Assembly (NCBI GenBank): GCA_020434085.1
Contig: JAGRBM010000613.1
Location: forward strand, 1-5,595
From: Chrysiogenia bacterium
Lineage (GTDB): Bacteria > JAGRBM01
Length of the DNA stretch: 5,595 nt
Direction of reading: 5' to 3'
Shown here: in pieces, positions 5,133 to 5,595 of the stretch
Layout of the letters: each line of letters opens with the position of its first letter
Numbering within the stretch: position 1 is the stretch's first letter
Notes under the pieces: model-generated
What the model saw: only the letters and a program-made list of their open reading frames with translations
Told to the model about the DNA's origin: nothing
Databases searched by the model: none
Made by a program: the position numbers and the translations under genes

Positions 5133-5595
5133 ATGTCTGTACCAGAATCTACATCGGTTTTTCAGCGAATTTCCCGCTTTCTCGTTTTTGCTGTTCTTGC
5201 CGCCACGGCCACTGCCGGCGGCTGCGACAGCGACAACTATCCCCTGCTCAGTCAGATGCTGATTTCCGAGAACGGCTACTACATGGCCGAACTCGCAACC
5301 GATCCCCTGCAGCCGGTGGTCAAGGGGCCGCAAAGTGCGAGCCTCTACCTGATGGATAGCGCGCAGGAACCGATTACCGGTGCCACGATCGATGTCGAGC
5401 CCTGGATGCCGAGCATGAGTCACGGGTCCACTGAGACTCCCGTCGTGAGCGAGGATGGCGACGGCATGTACACCATCACCAACATCGTCTTCACCATGCA
5501 CGGCCCGTGGGAGCTGCGCATCGATGTATCCGCGGATGGCGCCGATGACCGCATCGTTGCGACCTATGAGATCGCGCCGGCACGCAGCAGTGACA
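5133..5595 (+). CDS. FixH/YtkA-like lipoprotein, partial (runs off the window end)
   Basis: The frame is open from ATG 5133 to the end of the window (154 codons, no stop). The N-terminus is a signal peptide: QRISR, then a hydrophobic run (FLVFAVLAATATAGG) and C31 as likely lipidation site; the lipobox (TAGGC) is atypical, with Gly at -2 and Ala at -3. The mature part resembles the YtkA-like/FixH family, a beta-sandwich periplasmic domain: a strand ending PVVKGPQSASLYLMD, the family-like PITGATIDVEPWMPSMSHGS (80-99), GDGMYTITNIVFTMHGPWELRIDV (109-132). M92, M95 and H97 form an M-x2-M-x-H group resembling copper ligands, with M122 and H123 nearby. Such domains occur near metal or cytochrome oxidase assembly genes, but no such neighbour is visible here and function is unproven. 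The gene lies 117 bases after gloB, so it may be a separate unit. The C-terminus is unseen. Confidence 0.85.
   Translation, partial: MSVPESTSVFQRISRFLVFAVLAATATAGGCDSDNYPLLSQMLISENGYYMAELATDPLQPVVKGPQSASLYLMDSAQEPITGATIDVEPWMPSMSHGSTETPVVSEDGDGMYTITNIVFTMHGPWELRIDVSADGADDRIVATYEIAPARSSD

Noticed and set aside
5093-5359. Plus-strand frame of 88 codons at the end of the window
   Set aside because: It overlaps the lipoprotein gene from 5133 in another frame, stops early, and lacks a ribosome binding site; the 5133 frame has a signal peptide and family motifs.
4422-5501. Open frame of 359 codons on the minus strand opposite gloB and the start of the next gene
   Set aside because: It lies antisense to the complete gloB motifs, spans the gap to the next gene, and has low-complexity His/Arg/Val/Gly-rich composition.

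Overview
This GC-rich window (5595 bases) is densely packed and looks like ordinary chromosome of a Gram-negative bacterium. Two predicted lipoproteins, a CcdA/DsbG-like envelope thiol system and a glutathione-dependent GloB point to a proteobacterium or related lineage. A deltaproteobacterium-like or myxobacterium-like source is a guess from gene style and is not proven by the sequence. No mobile element, CRISPR array, tRNA or rRNA was seen.

Layout. (1) Bases 1-46 may hold the last codons of an upstream gene. (2) A CDF-family zinc/cation exporter runs forward from a TTG start at 69 to 1028. (3) Converging on it is a three-gene block on the minus strand, transcribed from about 3840 down to 1040: ccdA-like membrane electron carrier (3761-3009), a lipoprotein thioredoxin-fold disulfide oxidoreductase with a CPYC active site (2965-1820), and a DUF502/COV-family membrane protein (1789-1040). 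(4) A 150-base divergent intergenic region (3762-3911) carries a good sigma70-type promoter for the block, and a -10-like hexamer on the plus strand overlaps it. (5) Forward from there come a small unrecognised gene (3912-4235) and gloB, a complete glyoxalase II (4245-5015), 9 bases apart and probably translationally coupled. (6) After a 117-base gap, a FixH/YtkA-like lipoprotein gene starts at 5133 and runs off the window end.

How they work together. The ccdA and DsbG-like genes form a plausible envelope redox pair: CcdA would carry electrons from cytoplasmic thioredoxin across the inner membrane to the CPYC lipoprotein in the periplasm. The DUF502 protein shares the operon but has no known link to thiol chemistry. 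GloB detoxifies S-lactoylglutathione in the cytoplasm. The CDF exporter and the FixH/YtkA-like lipoprotein, which has a Met/His motif, could both touch metal homeostasis, but nothing in the sequence ties them together. I do not see a clearly new multi-gene system. The most interesting points are the overlapping divergent promoter, the two-domain lipoprotein paired with CcdA and DUF502, and the small unknown gene coupled to gloB.
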